A stretch of 12,848 bases of DNA from Opitutales bacterium (GCA_017623955.1 JAGAOA010000075.1:1-12848); one strand, 5' to 3'; positions 1 to 7,489 are shown, numbered from the stretch's first letter. Numbers and translations are program-made. Notes: generated by a model from the sequence alone, not told the origin.

Positions 1-637
1 AGGTAAAACTATTGCAGAAAATTATGCCGATGCTCAAGTTTACGATAGAGAAGTTATCGGAACTCTGGAGGAACCATATGCAAAGAGTGGTGGTTTGTTT
101 GTTCTCTATGGAAGTTTGGCACCAGAAGGTGGAATAATCAAGGCTGGTGCAGTTGATCCAAGTATGCGCAAGTTCAAGGGAACTGCAAAAGTGTTCGATT
201 CCCTTGAAGATGCAATGGTAGCTTTGCGTGCCGATCAAATTTCTCCAGGAGATGCAGCAGTAATCCGTTATCTAGGTCCAAAAGCACGTTTTGGAACAAC
301 TGCATATACATTCCAAAAAGAGCTCAAAGGTCGCGGTTTAGATAAGAGCGTAGCTATTGTTACCGACGGACGTTTTTCTGGAGCATCTAGTGGATTAAGT
401 ATTGGTTATATTTCTCCAGAAGCTGGCTTGTGTGGACCTCTTGCACTTGTTAAGGATGGCGATATGATTGATATTGATATTGATGCTCGTAAGTTGGATT
501 TGTGCGTAAGCGAAGAAGAACTTGCCGAACGTAAGAAGCAGTGGAACTGGGTCTTCCCTAAGGAAAAATATCCTCCATTCTTGCGTTTGTTCTCGAAGTG
601 TGTAGGTTCGCTTGCTAAGGGTGCAGTATGGGAATAA
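1..637 (+). CDS. IlvD/Edd-family dehydratase, C-terminal part (5' end outside window)
   Basis: The reading frame is open from base 2, so this is the last 211 residues of a longer protein; the TTG at 95 is internal. Family members are Fe-S cluster enzymes that dehydrate 2,3-dihydroxy acids (IlvD, branched-chain amino acids) or sugar acids (Edd and aldonate dehydratases). Visible family features are GTLEEPYAKSGGL, the GSLAPEGGIIK segment, the KVFDSLEDAM helix, IRYLGPK, and the signature TDGRFSG, whose serine is the proposed catalytic base. SPEAG and GPLALVKDGD follow, then the LDLCVSEEELAERKK tail. After GPK, where IlvD usually reads GGPGM, this protein has ARFGTTAYTF, so its substrate may not be dihydroxy-isovalerate. 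The stop overlaps the next gene by 10 nt, which implies co-translation with a flavoprotein. The family is sure; the substrate is unknown. Confidence 0.88.
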   Translation, partial: GKTIAENYADAQVYDREVIGTLEEPYAKSGGLFVLYGSLAPEGGIIKAGAVDPSMRKFKGTAKVFDSLEDAMVALRADQISPGDAAVIRYLGPKARFGTTAYTFQKELKGRGLDKSVAIVTDGRFSGASSGLSIGYISPEAGLCGPLALVKDGDMIDIDIDARKLDLCVSEEELAERKKQWNWVFPKEKYPPFLRLFSKCVGSLAKGAVWE

Positions 638-2079
638 AAACTTGTGATTGCGATGTTTTGATTGTCGGTGGTGGTCTTTCTGGATTGCAGGCGGCAATCA
701 CAATTCGTGAAAAATCTCCATCGAAGAAAGTTGTTATCGCTGATCTCGGAGGAGGGGCATCGTCTGAAGTAATGGGGTTTTGCGCTCCGATGGGTGCAGA
801 GGATTCTCCAGAATGCTTTATTGAAGATACCTTGCGAGCTGGTGCGGGTGAAAATAATCCAGAAATAGTAAACCGTCTTTGTCGAGATGCTTCTAGTGTT
901 GTAGCGTCATTAGAGAAAATTGGTATTGTTTTCGACCATAAGCCAGATGGAACTTATGATATGCTCCGTTCGCTTGGTTCTACGTATCATAGAGTTGTTC
1001 ATTACAAAACACTTACAGGCGAAACTGCAATGGCAAAATATAAGGCAACACTTGAGAGTGATAGTCTTGTTGAATTTCAAAAATCTCGTATTGTAAAGCT
1101 TTTCAAAAAGTGTGGCAAAATTACAGGAGCGTTAGGCTTTAAAGATGGCGAAGCTATCGCCTATAATACTCCTAGTGTTATTTTGGCAACAGGTGGAGCT
1201 GCAGGGTTGTATTCCTTTTCGTCGTGGACAAAGATGTTGCAAGGTTCTGGATATGCAATGGCTCTCGATGTAGGCGTAGAATTGACTGGAATGCATCGTG
1301 TGCAGTTTGAACCGTGTGTAGCCGTTTTCCCAGAGCAGTTTTATGGATTTCCAATCATAACAACAATGCTTTTTGAAGGAGCAAAGTTGATTGATGCAAA
1401 AGGTAATTCGCTTTTGAAGCCAGATATGCCAACGCCCGCAAAACGTCAGTTAGCAGAAATGATTGCATCGGCTGTTGCTGATGGTGGAGACTGTGGACAT
1501 GGTGGTGTCTGGTTTGATATCTCGGGTGTTGACGAAAAACTTTTTGAAACAAAGTATCCTGAATACTATAAGAAGTTGCGTCCAATAGTTGCAGATTATA
1601 AGGATTTGCGTATAGAAGTAAAGCCCGCTGCTCATACCACTCTTGGTGGTGTTATAATAAATGAAAAATCCGAAACTTCGGTTGCGGGCTTGTTTGCAGC
1701 AGGTGAAGTCTCTGGTGGTGTTCATGGTAAAGATAGAATTGGTGGAAATGCTGGTTTAGAAATCTTTGTATTTGGTAGAGCTGCGGGTGAGTCGGTATCT
1801 GAATATAATGGTGAAAATTGCGATATTTCTGCCGATTGCCAAGAGTTCCTTGCAACAATTCCAGTTGGTAGTGATATGCGTTACGATATCCTTGCTAATG
1901 TAGGTAATATTTTAGATACCTATGTAGGTGTTTATAGAAAGCCTGAAGATAGCAAAAAATGCTTGGCAGAATTAGCTAAAATTCGTGCTGATTTACAAAA
2001 AAATCCGCCAAATAATAAGGAGCATTATCTTACATGCCATAATGCTTTGATTACAGCAGAGCAGTTGGCTAGATTCTAA
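628..2079 (+). CDS. FAD-dependent oxidoreductase, fumarate reductase/aspartate oxidase superfamily (soluble)
   Basis: A 483-residue FAD_binding_2-type flavoprotein. The N-terminal Rossmann motif is VGGGLSG (13-19), ILATGG lies at 185-190, and the C-terminal FAD site is LFAAGEVSGG (355-364) followed by DRIGGNAG (369-376) and VFGRAAGE. HTTLGG (336-341) keeps the substrate-side histidine of fumarate reductases. Other sites differ: the usual QFHPT reads QFEPC (226-230), and the usual catalytic arginine segment RGEG reads LFEG (248-251). No histidine lies near residues 41-56, where SdhA/FrdA bind FAD covalently, so the FAD is probably non-covalent. The protein is about 100 residues shorter than SdhA and has no signal peptide or membrane segment. 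It starts inside the dehydratase gene (overlap ATGGGAATAA), with an AAGGG ribosome site at 617-621. Inference: it oxidises or reduces the product of the dehydratase. Fumarate reduction itself looks unlikely. Confidence 0.85.
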   Translation: MGIKTCDCDVLIVGGGLSGLQAAITIREKSPSKKVVIADLGGGASSEVMGFCAPMGAEDSPECFIEDTLRAGAGENNPEIVNRLCRDASSVVASLEKIGIVFDHKPDGTYDMLRSLGSTYHRVVHYKTLTGETAMAKYKATLESDSLVEFQKSRIVKLFKKCGKITGALGFKDGEAIAYNTPSVILATGGAAGLYSFSSWTKMLQGSGYAMALDVGVELTGMHRVQFEPCVAVFPEQFYGFPIITTMLFEGAKLIDAKGNSLLKPDMPTPAKRQLAEMIASAVADGGDCGHGGVWFDISGVDEKLFETKYPEYYKKLRPIVADYKDLRIEVKPAAHTTLGGVIINEKSETSVAGLFAAGEVSGGVHGKDRIGGNAGLEIFVFGRAAGESVSEYNGENCDISADCQEFLATIPVGSDMRYDILANVGNILDTYVGVYRKPEDSKKCLAELAKIRADLQKNPPNNKEHYLTCHNALITAEQLARF

Positions 2080-2106
2080 AAGTGTATTATAATACTAATC
2101 TTTTTT

Positions 2107-2138
2107 AAGGTCTCGATGTTATTTCGGGACCTTTTTTT
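2107..2138 (+). terminator. Rho-independent terminator of the dehydratase/flavoprotein unit
   Basis: A 9-bp stem AAGGTCTCG / CGGGACCTT (2107-2115 with 2125-2133, one G-U pair) has a 9-nt loop and is followed by TTTTT. It lies 27 nt past the flavoprotein stop. Confidence 0.9.
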
Positions 2139-2207
2139 ATCAAATTATTTAATTTTTCTGTTCAAGAAAAACTAGTTTAAATTCTAATTTATCCAAAAAT
2201 AAAAAAA

Positions 2208-2248
2208 GCTTGACAATTTTGTTAAAAAAAAGAGGCAAGCATTTGCTT
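2208..2248 (-). terminator. Possible weak terminator of the minus-strand glycosidase gene
   Basis: Read on the minus strand after the stop at 2267 there is a small hairpin AAGC-AAAT-GCTT (2248-2237) with an eight-T run a few bases later. There is also a wider pairing GCTTG / CAAGC (2240-2236 with 2212-2208) that ends directly on seven Ts. Both stems are short, so this is tentative. The position between convergent genes is where a terminator is expected. Confidence 0.35.
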
Positions 2249-2266
2249 AGTTGTTTTTTATTTTAT

Positions 2267-4045
2267 TTATTTTTTGAATAGCTTGTAACCCATGGCCGAT
2301 ACAGATTGATTCTTATATGTAAAAGGTTTATCTGTATAATTTACAACTATTTCATCGCCGTATTCAAAGGTTGTTACAAATACATCTTTTGCTATTTCTT
2401 TATGATTTGTCATCAACTGAAGCTGTAAGTATTTTAGCTTTTGGAATTCATCATAAGCTTGTTTCATAGGCTCAAGATTTTTGTATGTGAGATAATAGAA
2501 TGTTGGACGTCCACTAAATTCTATAACTTTCAACCAGCGTTTTTTTGGATTATCAAGATAATCGTAAGCTTTTGGTTGTCCAGATCTAGCATATTCTTTT
2601 TCGTAATTTGGGTCAATTGTGCAATAGTATGGATTGATTATAATAATACCATGATATACCAAATGCCAGAATGGAACGTATCTAGTAGCTAGACGTTTTG
2701 CATGTCCTTCCCATGGTGGATATGCCCACAAATATAAACCGAAGTCGAGATGTTTTGCAACGTGGTCCATACAACCTTCCGACGCAAAACCGCCAAAAAC
2801 CTTTTGAGCATAGGCATTAACTTTATTCATATATTCAGCCATTTGCTTTTTATTCATTTTATGTTTTGGGTCGTGGCATTCATACGATGGAATCATTGAT
2901 GTCACATCGACATGCATAATACCATTTAAGCCTAAATCTTTCATACGAAGGAAATCATCTTTTACCCATTGTTCATATAGACGTTTCCAGCAAGGACGAA
3001 ATGCCATACCACCACCTTGGAAGTAGTCTTTAAACATCATACCGTCAAAGTGTTTTGCAACGTCGTTGGCATTCCATCTATCAGATACATAGAACATCGC
3101 CATTTGGTTTATGTGACAATTAATATGATACCCTAAATCTTTGGCTACTTTGATAGCTTCTCTGAATTTTTCTTCACCACCAATGGCAGGTTCAACTGGA
3201 AAATATTGGGGGAATCTACCATCTTGACCACGGATAGTCCAACCTACCGAACAAACTTCGACATCATCCATTCCCATAGCTTTCATACGACGCATAATAT
3301 CAATCATATCATCAAACGTAAACCATACAGAAAGTGGGGCCTCTTTTTTGAGAGATTGAGCATGATGTTCTGGATTTGAAAATTTAGAATTTTTTGCACA
3401 ATGTTTAACGCGTACATATATTGACTTTGCTGTGTATTCAAGTGCAGGATTGCCTTTCATACGTTCGCGAAGAAGTTTTACTTCGCCTCGCTTTAATTGG
3501 TAGTCGCGATAAACTTTTGCCATATCGTTATAGCCTGCATCTTGAGGCAGTTTGTAAAAATCAATAACAATATCTTCGTATGGTGCAAAATTTGTTCTGT
3601 CAAATCTGTAACGAGGAAATACTGAGTATATTCCGTTGTTAGATTGAGCTAGTTGTATTTGTTCGTGTTGTAGTCCTTTTATGATTCCTACAAATGTACC
3701 TTTTGCCGACTTCATACCAAATATTGGCATGTGGCAAAAATGCGGAGTGTATTCTCCATTATCTTGCGTAAATTCTCCATAAGCACCATCGCCAAGGACG
3801 AAAAATCCCTTTTCTCCTTTTTTTGCATAAGATTCATCTGCAATAATATCAACCCATTTGTAGTTCGATTTTATTTCAGCAATGGGTATAGTAGCACGCA
3901 TTCCACCGTCATCTTGCTTTTGTAGCTTAATTTGTTTTTCTATTGTTCCGCCACCTTTTTTGAATATTCTTATTGTTGCATTTTCTAAAGCGTAACACGC
4001 AGAGACTATGGCAACACCCATCAATATTGTTATAATCTTTTTCAT
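2267..4045 (-). CDS. Secreted putative glycoside hydrolase, DUF5696/GH101-like
   Basis: A 592-residue exported protein. The N-terminus MKKIITILMGVAIVSACYA is a signal peptide; it can be read as a lipoprotein signal (VSAC, Cys17) or as a type I site after Ala19. Residues 20-190 are beta-rich, as in the N-terminal sandwich of large glycosidases. From about 240 a TIM-barrel-like part follows: FTFDDMIDIMRRMKAMGMDDVEV, GYHINCHINQM, FRPCWKRLYEQW and MHVDVTSMIPSYECHDPKH. Asp380 in HVDVTS sits where barrel glycosidases of this kind carry the nucleophile, and Glu423 in ASEGCMD is a candidate acid/base. I place it near DUF5696/GH101-like proteins from memory of the DVxxxxxxECxDPxH and SEGxxD patterns; the substrate is unknown. 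It is transcribed alone, 112 nt downstream of the pseudouridine synthase gene, and has no evident Shine-Dalgarno sequence. Confidence 0.72.
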   Translation of the reverse strand: MKKIITILMGVAIVSACYALENATIRIFKKGGGTIEKQIKLQKQDDGGMRATIPIAEIKSNYKWVDIIADESYAKKGEKGFFVLGDGAYGEFTQDNGEYTPHFCHMPIFGMKSAKGTFVGIIKGLQHEQIQLAQSNNGIYSVFPRYRFDRTNFAPYEDIVIDFYKLPQDAGYNDMAKVYRDYQLKRGEVKLLRERMKGNPALEYTAKSIYVRVKHCAKNSKFSNPEHHAQSLKKEAPLSVWFTFDDMIDIMRRMKAMGMDDVEVCSVGWTIRGQDGRFPQYFPVEPAIGGEEKFREAIKVAKDLGYHINCHINQMAMFYVSDRWNANDVAKHFDGMMFKDYFQGGGMAFRPCWKRLYEQWVKDDFLRMKDLGLNGIMHVDVTSMIPSYECHDPKHKMNKKQMAEYMNKVNAYAQKVFGGFASEGCMDHVAKHLDFGLYLWAYPPWEGHAKRLATRYVPFWHLVYHGIIIINPYYCTIDPNYEKEYARSGQPKAYDYLDNPKKRWLKVIEFSGRPTFYYLTYKNLEPMKQAYDEFQKLKYLQLQLMTNHKEIAKDVFVTTFEYGDEIVVNYTDKPFTYKNQSVSAMGYKLFKK

Positions 4046-4095
4046 TTTTTTATGCTAGTGAATTGTATGAAAATAAAAGTCTAGAACTTTTGTAG

Positions 4096-4124
4096 TTGTA
4101 TTATTTATAAGTTGATAGTGTCAA
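4096..4124 (-). promoter_or_regulatory. Possible promoter of the DUF5696-like gene
   Basis: Minus strand TTGACA (4124-4119) is a perfect -35 match. A 17-nt spacer leads to ATACAA (4101-4096), a poor -10; a nearby TAATAC is an alternative. The -35 and the position 50-80 nt before the start codon support it, but the weak -10 keeps it tentative. Confidence 0.35.
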
Positions 4125-4157
4125 GCGTATTTGTTGTAAATTTTGTTTTTGTTTGAA

Positions 4158-4961
4158 TTATGTTGGAATTTTTATTCCGCGAGTTTGTAGAAAATCAATC
4201 ATATCATTTTTTAAAGGAGCTTTGAAAATCATATTTGGAAATACTTTTGAAAAATTCATTTCATATGCATGCAGCGCTTGTCTACGCATTTGTAGAACTT
4301 TTAACATGTCATCAGTTACACCTTTTTCTATGAAATCTAGATAAAAGTTTTCGTCCTCACCATAAATTTTGTCGCCAATAACGTGATGATTTATCCATTG
4401 AGCGTGAGCTCTAATTTGATGTTTTCTACCTGTTATAATTTTCACTTCAGCTAGTGTTGCAGGGCGAAAATTAGTGTTAGTAGAATGAGAAATTGGTACA
4501 AACATAGTGCAGGCACTTTTTGCCGATAACTTGCGAATTGCACAACATGTTTTTATTGCAACGTTTGAATTTTTGTCATCTGACAAAGGTTGTGAAACCG
4601 TAACTTCTGCATTGAGATGACCGTCTAAAATAGCCATATATTTTTTTTCTACGAGCGATTTATCATCCATGGCTTTTTGAGCAGTCGAAGCAGTTTGTTT
4701 GTTTTTTGCAAGAACCACAACTCCGCTTGTTTCGCGGTCGAGACGATTTACTAAATGAAGAGTATCGGCTTGTAGATATTCTCTAGCTGCACCAACTAAG
4801 CTTGAGTATGGACCATTTTTTGAAGGATGACAAACTAGCCATCCAGGTTTATTTAGTACCAAGAAATTCTCATCTTCATAAATAATCCACTCAGGAAATT
4901 CTTTTGGATTTACAAGACCAGCTTTTTCTCCAAACAGTTCAGGATTTGCATATTCACTCAT
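4158..4961 (-). CDS. RluA-family pseudouridine synthase
   Basis: A 267-residue enzyme of the RluA family, which isomerises uridine to pseudouridine in rRNA or tRNA. It shows the catalytic motif HLVNRLDRETSG (69-80, catalytic Asp75), a preceding FLVLNKPGWLVCHPS strand (33-47), KKYMAIL (106-112), and GRKHQIRAHAQ (178-188) near the C-terminus. There is no S4 RNA-binding domain, so it resembles the short RluA/TruC group; the target base cannot be read from sequence. An in-frame ATG at 4997 exists, but the start at 4961 is chosen for two reasons. It forms an ATGA overlap with the ubiE stop, and it is preceded by GGGAG (4973-4969) with 7 nt spacing. It is the last gene of the ClpX-like/ubiE operon. 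Confidence 0.9.
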   Translation of the reverse strand: MSEYANPELFGEKAGLVNPKEFPEWIIYEDENFLVLNKPGWLVCHPSKNGPYSSLVGAAREYLQADTLHLVNRLDRETSGVVVLAKNKQTASTAQKAMDDKSLVEKKYMAILDGHLNAEVTVSQPLSDDKNSNVAIKTCCAIRKLSAKSACTMFVPISHSTNTNFRPATLAEVKIITGRKHQIRAHAQWINHHVIGDKIYGEDENFYLDFIEKGVTDDMLKVLQMRRQALHAYEMNFSKVFPNMIFKAPLKNDMIDFLQTRGIKIPT

Positions 4962-5674
4962 TTTTTTACTCCCGTAGTTATAGCAACAAGACCGCAACCC
5001 ATCTTGTAAGTTTTTATCTCTTTTAGTCCAGCATTGGCGAGCATCTTTTCTACATCTTTGGGATAAGGATAACTCATTGTTGTATTTGCCAAATATTTAT
5101 AACTTTGTTTTTCTCCGCCCAAAATGCTTGCAATAATTGGTACAAAAAAGCACATAAAAAATCTCTGAGCAAATTCCATTATGGCATTTGTTCTTGAAAC
5201 TTCTAAAATTGCTAAACGCCCATTTAAATTCAATATTCTAGTTATTTCATTCAGACATTTTTCACGATTTTGAAAATTTCTAAATCCGAATGAAATTGTT
5301 ATGGCATCAAAAGAATTATCATCAAACGGTAGATTTTCGCAGTCTGCTTGCTGGAATGTTATGCGATTATTTAAGTTTGCTTTTGCAATTTTTTCTTCAG
5401 CAATTTTAAGCATTTCAGGACAAAAATCCGATCCTATAATTTCAGCGTTTAAATTGCTTTTAGCAAGCTCTATACATACATCTCCACTACCGCAAGCGAT
5501 GTCTATAATTTTTGTTTTTTGTGAAGTGTTTGACAATGCAATTTTAGCAAGTTTTTTACGCCATAAAATATCTAAACCAAAACACATTGCTCGATTTATT
5601 TTGTCGTAGTTTTTCGATACCTTTGAAAACATATTTTTTACGTCTTCAGGTTCGCGTTTTTGAAAGTCTGGCAT
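4958..5674 (-). CDS. ubiE: Demethylmenaquinone / benzoquinol C-methyltransferase (UbiE/MenG)
   Basis: A 238-residue class I SAM-dependent methyltransferase that adds the ring methyl group in the last step of menaquinone synthesis (or an earlier step of ubiquinone synthesis). The UbiE-specific N-terminus is present (MFSKVSKNYDKINRAMCFGLDILWRKK, 15-41). SAM motif I is DIACGSGD (58-65). The motif II/III region is FDDNSFDAITISFGFRNF (117-134), followed by EITRILNLNGRLAILEVS, and the family C-terminal pattern SYKYLANTTMSYP (191-203) is present. No other quinone gene is in view, so menaquinone is inferred from the likely lineage. The ATG lies 1 nt after the stop of the ClpX-like gene (TAATATG) without a clear ribosome site, suggesting re-initiation. 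Its own stop overlaps the next start by 4 nt. Confidence 0.92.
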   Translation of the reverse strand: MPDFQKREPEDVKNMFSKVSKNYDKINRAMCFGLDILWRKKLAKIALSNTSQKTKIIDIACGSGDVCIELAKSNLNAEIIGSDFCPEMLKIAEEKIAKANLNNRITFQQADCENLPFDDNSFDAITISFGFRNFQNREKCLNEITRILNLNGRLAILEVSRTNAIMEFAQRFFMCFFVPIIASILGGEKQSYKYLANTTMSYPYPKDVEKMLANAGLKEIKTYKMGCGLVAITTGVKK

Positions 5675-5675
5675 A

Positions 5676-7265
5676 TTATTTTTTGTTGAAAGATTTTACA
5701 ACTAATTCTGATAAATATTTATCAGGGGTATCGACTGCATCTTTTGTCAATTCCCATTTCTTATCGTTACTGTTTCTTGCCACTATTGCAAGTCCATGTT
5801 CGTAGTCTTTGAAAAGCTCATTACAAATTGTAGATATGCTTTTGTCTAATTTAATAGATTTTTCTATTAGAGCATTTTGAGCATCGTTAGTGAATTCAAT
5901 TTCAAAGCCAGATGATTTTGAAAAATTTATTTCAAATTTCTTCAAATCATCGATGAGTGATTGTCTAACTAAATCTGAATTTTCGAAAAGTAATTTTGTC
6001 AATCTGTCTTTTGGTGAAGCAACAGTTTCAGTATCTAACTCGAAATGGCGAATTCCAGATGAAGGTAATTCAAATTTAAAATCTCTCAACGTTCTTTCTA
6101 GTACAGTCATCAAACCGCGTGCACCTGTTTTTTCTTTGATAGCTAATTCTGCAATTTTATTGATAGCTTCAGGCGTTATAGAAAAATCAATATCATAGCC
6201 TAAGAAATCCTCTTTGTACTGTTTTAGAATTGAGCCTTCCGACGAAGTTAATATGTTTGATAAATCAGGAGCAGTTAAAGCTTCACATGCTACACGCACA
6301 GGTAATCTACCTATGAATTCAGCTTCAAATCCGTATTTAATGAAATCGTCAGTTTCTGCATATTTTAGATATTCTGATGGCTCTAAATCTCTATCGTTTT
6401 GAGAATCGAGAGAAAACCCTATGCGATTTTTATCCATTCTGTGTGCTATGTTTTCGCCAAGTTTGTCGAATGCACCACTTACAATAAACAAAATATGACG
6501 CGTATTTATCGAACGTTTTTGTTTTTTGTTAGACATAGCCATGCGCATCTGACCCATCATATCTTGCGGAGCTACGATATTTACGTTAGATTCCTCCATC
6601 AACTTTAGCAGATTTATCTGAACTCCACGACCAGATACATCTTTTCCTCTTGAGTCGATTTTTCCTGCAATTTTGTCGATTTCGTCTATGTAAACAATTC
6701 CGTATTGAGCGGCATCTACATTTCCTTTGGCAGCTTTAACTAAGTCTCTAATTACGTCTTCTACATCTCCGCCAACATAGCCTGTTTCAGAAAATTTTGT
6801 AGCATCGGCTTTCACAAATGGAACGCCAATGAGTTTTGCAGCAGTACGCATAAGATATGTTTTCCCTACGCCAGTAGGTCCAAGAATTATTATGTTTTGT
6901 TTTGCATATTCTGCATCGTTGCTAGCTGAGTTTTGTAGACAGCGACGCACATGATTGTAGTGATCGCATATAGCTACCGATAAAACTTTTTTTGCCTCAT
7001 CTTGTTTTATTACAAATCGATTGAGATAGTCGCGAATTTCTCGCGGTTTCATTGAAAAATTTTTTATTTTTTCTAAAATATCATTACCGTCATCATCATC
7101 TTCTTCAGGTTCTGATTGAGGCATATCAGGCATAAAGTTTGGAGCGAACTCGAATTTGACGTTTTTCCCACCCATAATTCCTTCTAATTGTTTGCGTAAT
7201 TGTTCAAGCGGATTATTTTCGTCTTTGTTTTGTTCGTTGTCTTTTTTGTCTTTGTCGTTGTTCAT
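5676..7265 (-). CDS. ClpX-like AAA+ unfoldase without zinc domain, with extra C-terminal domain
   Basis: A 529-residue AAA+ ATPase related to ClpX (normally about 420). It has Walker A GPTGVGKT (129-136), pore loop GYVG (162-165), Walker B IVYIDEID (190-197), IGF loop (282-284), arginine finger region EFIGRLP (316-322) and sensor 2 GARGL (381-385). The first 80 residues lack the Cys4 zinc-binding domain. They hold a charged start, a short helix ([16 protein letters not shown]) and an acidic run EPEEDDDD (52-59). Residues 232-256, where ClpX has its RKH loop, are Met-rich and basic. Residues 411-529 are additional. Inference: an ATP-driven protein unfoldase, possibly docking ClpP through the IGF loop, with altered substrate choice. 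It may be a second ClpX-type protein rather than the sole ClpX. It is first in the operon with ubiE and rluA and has no clear Shine-Dalgarno sequence. Confidence 0.85.
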   Translation of the reverse strand: MNNDKDKKDNEQNKDENNPLEQLRKQLEGIMGGKNVKFEFAPNFMPDMPQSEPEEDDDDGNDILEKIKNFSMKPREIRDYLNRFVIKQDEAKKVLSVAICDHYNHVRRCLQNSASNDAEYAKQNIIILGPTGVGKTYLMRTAAKLIGVPFVKADATKFSETGYVGGDVEDVIRDLVKAAKGNVDAAQYGIVYIDEIDKIAGKIDSRGKDVSGRGVQINLLKLMEESNVNIVAPQDMMGQMRMAMSNKKQKRSINTRHILFIVSGAFDKLGENIAHRMDKNRIGFSLDSQNDRDLEPSEYLKYAETDDFIKYGFEAEFIGRLPVRVACEALTAPDLSNILTSSEGSILKQYKEDFLGYDIDFSITPEAINKIAELAIKEKTGARGLMTVLERTLRDFKFELPSSGIRHFELDTETVASPKDRLTKLLFENSDLVRQSLIDDLKKFEINFSKSSGFEIEFTNDAQNALIEKSIKLDKSISTICNELFKDYEHGLAIVARNSNDKKWELTKDAVDTPDKYLSELVVKSFNKK

Positions 7266-7270
7266 ATTAA

Positions 7271-7284
7271 ATTCTAATTAGAAT
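7271..7284. promoter_or_regulatory. Perfect 14-bp palindrome just upstream of the ClpX-like start
   Basis: ATTCTAATTAGAAT reads the same on both strands. It begins 5 nt before the ClpX-like start codon, where a ribosome-binding site would sit. It may be an operator, or chance in AT-rich DNA. Confidence 0.4.
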
Positions 7285-7352
7285 ATTGCATTAATATATA
7301 GATAAATTTTTAATTCATATTGTTTATAGTTGTTTTTATTTCAATATTTTTG

Positions 7353-7379
7353 TTGACTTTAATTTTCTACAAATAGAAT
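7353..7379 (+). promoter_or_regulatory. Candidate promoter of the HU-hisS unit
   Basis: TTGACT (7353-7358) and TAGAAT (7374-7379) each match the sigma-70 boxes at five of six bases. The 15-nt spacer is shorter than the usual 17, so the call is tentative. It would start transcription near 7386 and give a leader of about 100 nt. Confidence 0.4.
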
Positions 7380-7401
7380 AGAGCCTTTATTATATATTGA
7401 G

Positions 7402-7446
7402 AAATAGAGCTAAAAATGATTCTTATATAAATTAGCTTTATTTTTT
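7402..7446 (+). promoter_or_regulatory. Terminator-like hairpin in the HU leader (possible attenuator)
   Basis: The arms AAATAGAGCTAA (7402-7413) and TTAGCTTTATTT (7432-7443) pair over 12 bp with one G-U, around an 18-nt loop. More Ts follow to 7446. It ends about 43 nt before the HU start codon, so it lies inside the leader if the promoter at 7353 is right. Confidence 0.45.
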
Positions 7447-7489
7447 ATATCACAATTTTTACATTAAATTTAAACATCGGAGATTTATT

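Noticed and set aside
95..637. A separate small gene starting at the TTG at 95
   Set aside because: The frame is open to base 2 and the upstream residues (GTLEEPYAKSGGL) are conserved family sequence, so the TTG is internal.
1355..1858. Antisense open frames over the flavoprotein gene
   Set aside because: They are His/Gln/Thr-rich shadows of a well-supported gene, without homology signals or ribosome sites.
2210..2240. A plus-strand promoter at TTGACA 2210-2215
   Set aside because: No -10 box lies 15-19 nt downstream and no plus-strand gene follows.
2441..2692. Plus-strand open frame over the DUF5696-like gene
   Set aside because: Its Trp/Phe/Ile-rich translation mirrors aromatic codons on the other strand; no ribosome site.
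4075..4091. Hairpin AAAAGT/ACTTTT in the leader of the DUF5696-like gene as a third attenuator
   Set aside because: The stem is only 6 bp and AT-rich, too weak to distinguish from background.
4962..4997. An upstream ATG at 4997 as start of the pseudouridine synthase
   Set aside because: It would add 12 Cys-rich residues that lie in the ubiE coding region; the ATG at 4961 has GGGAG at good spacing and the ATGA overlap.
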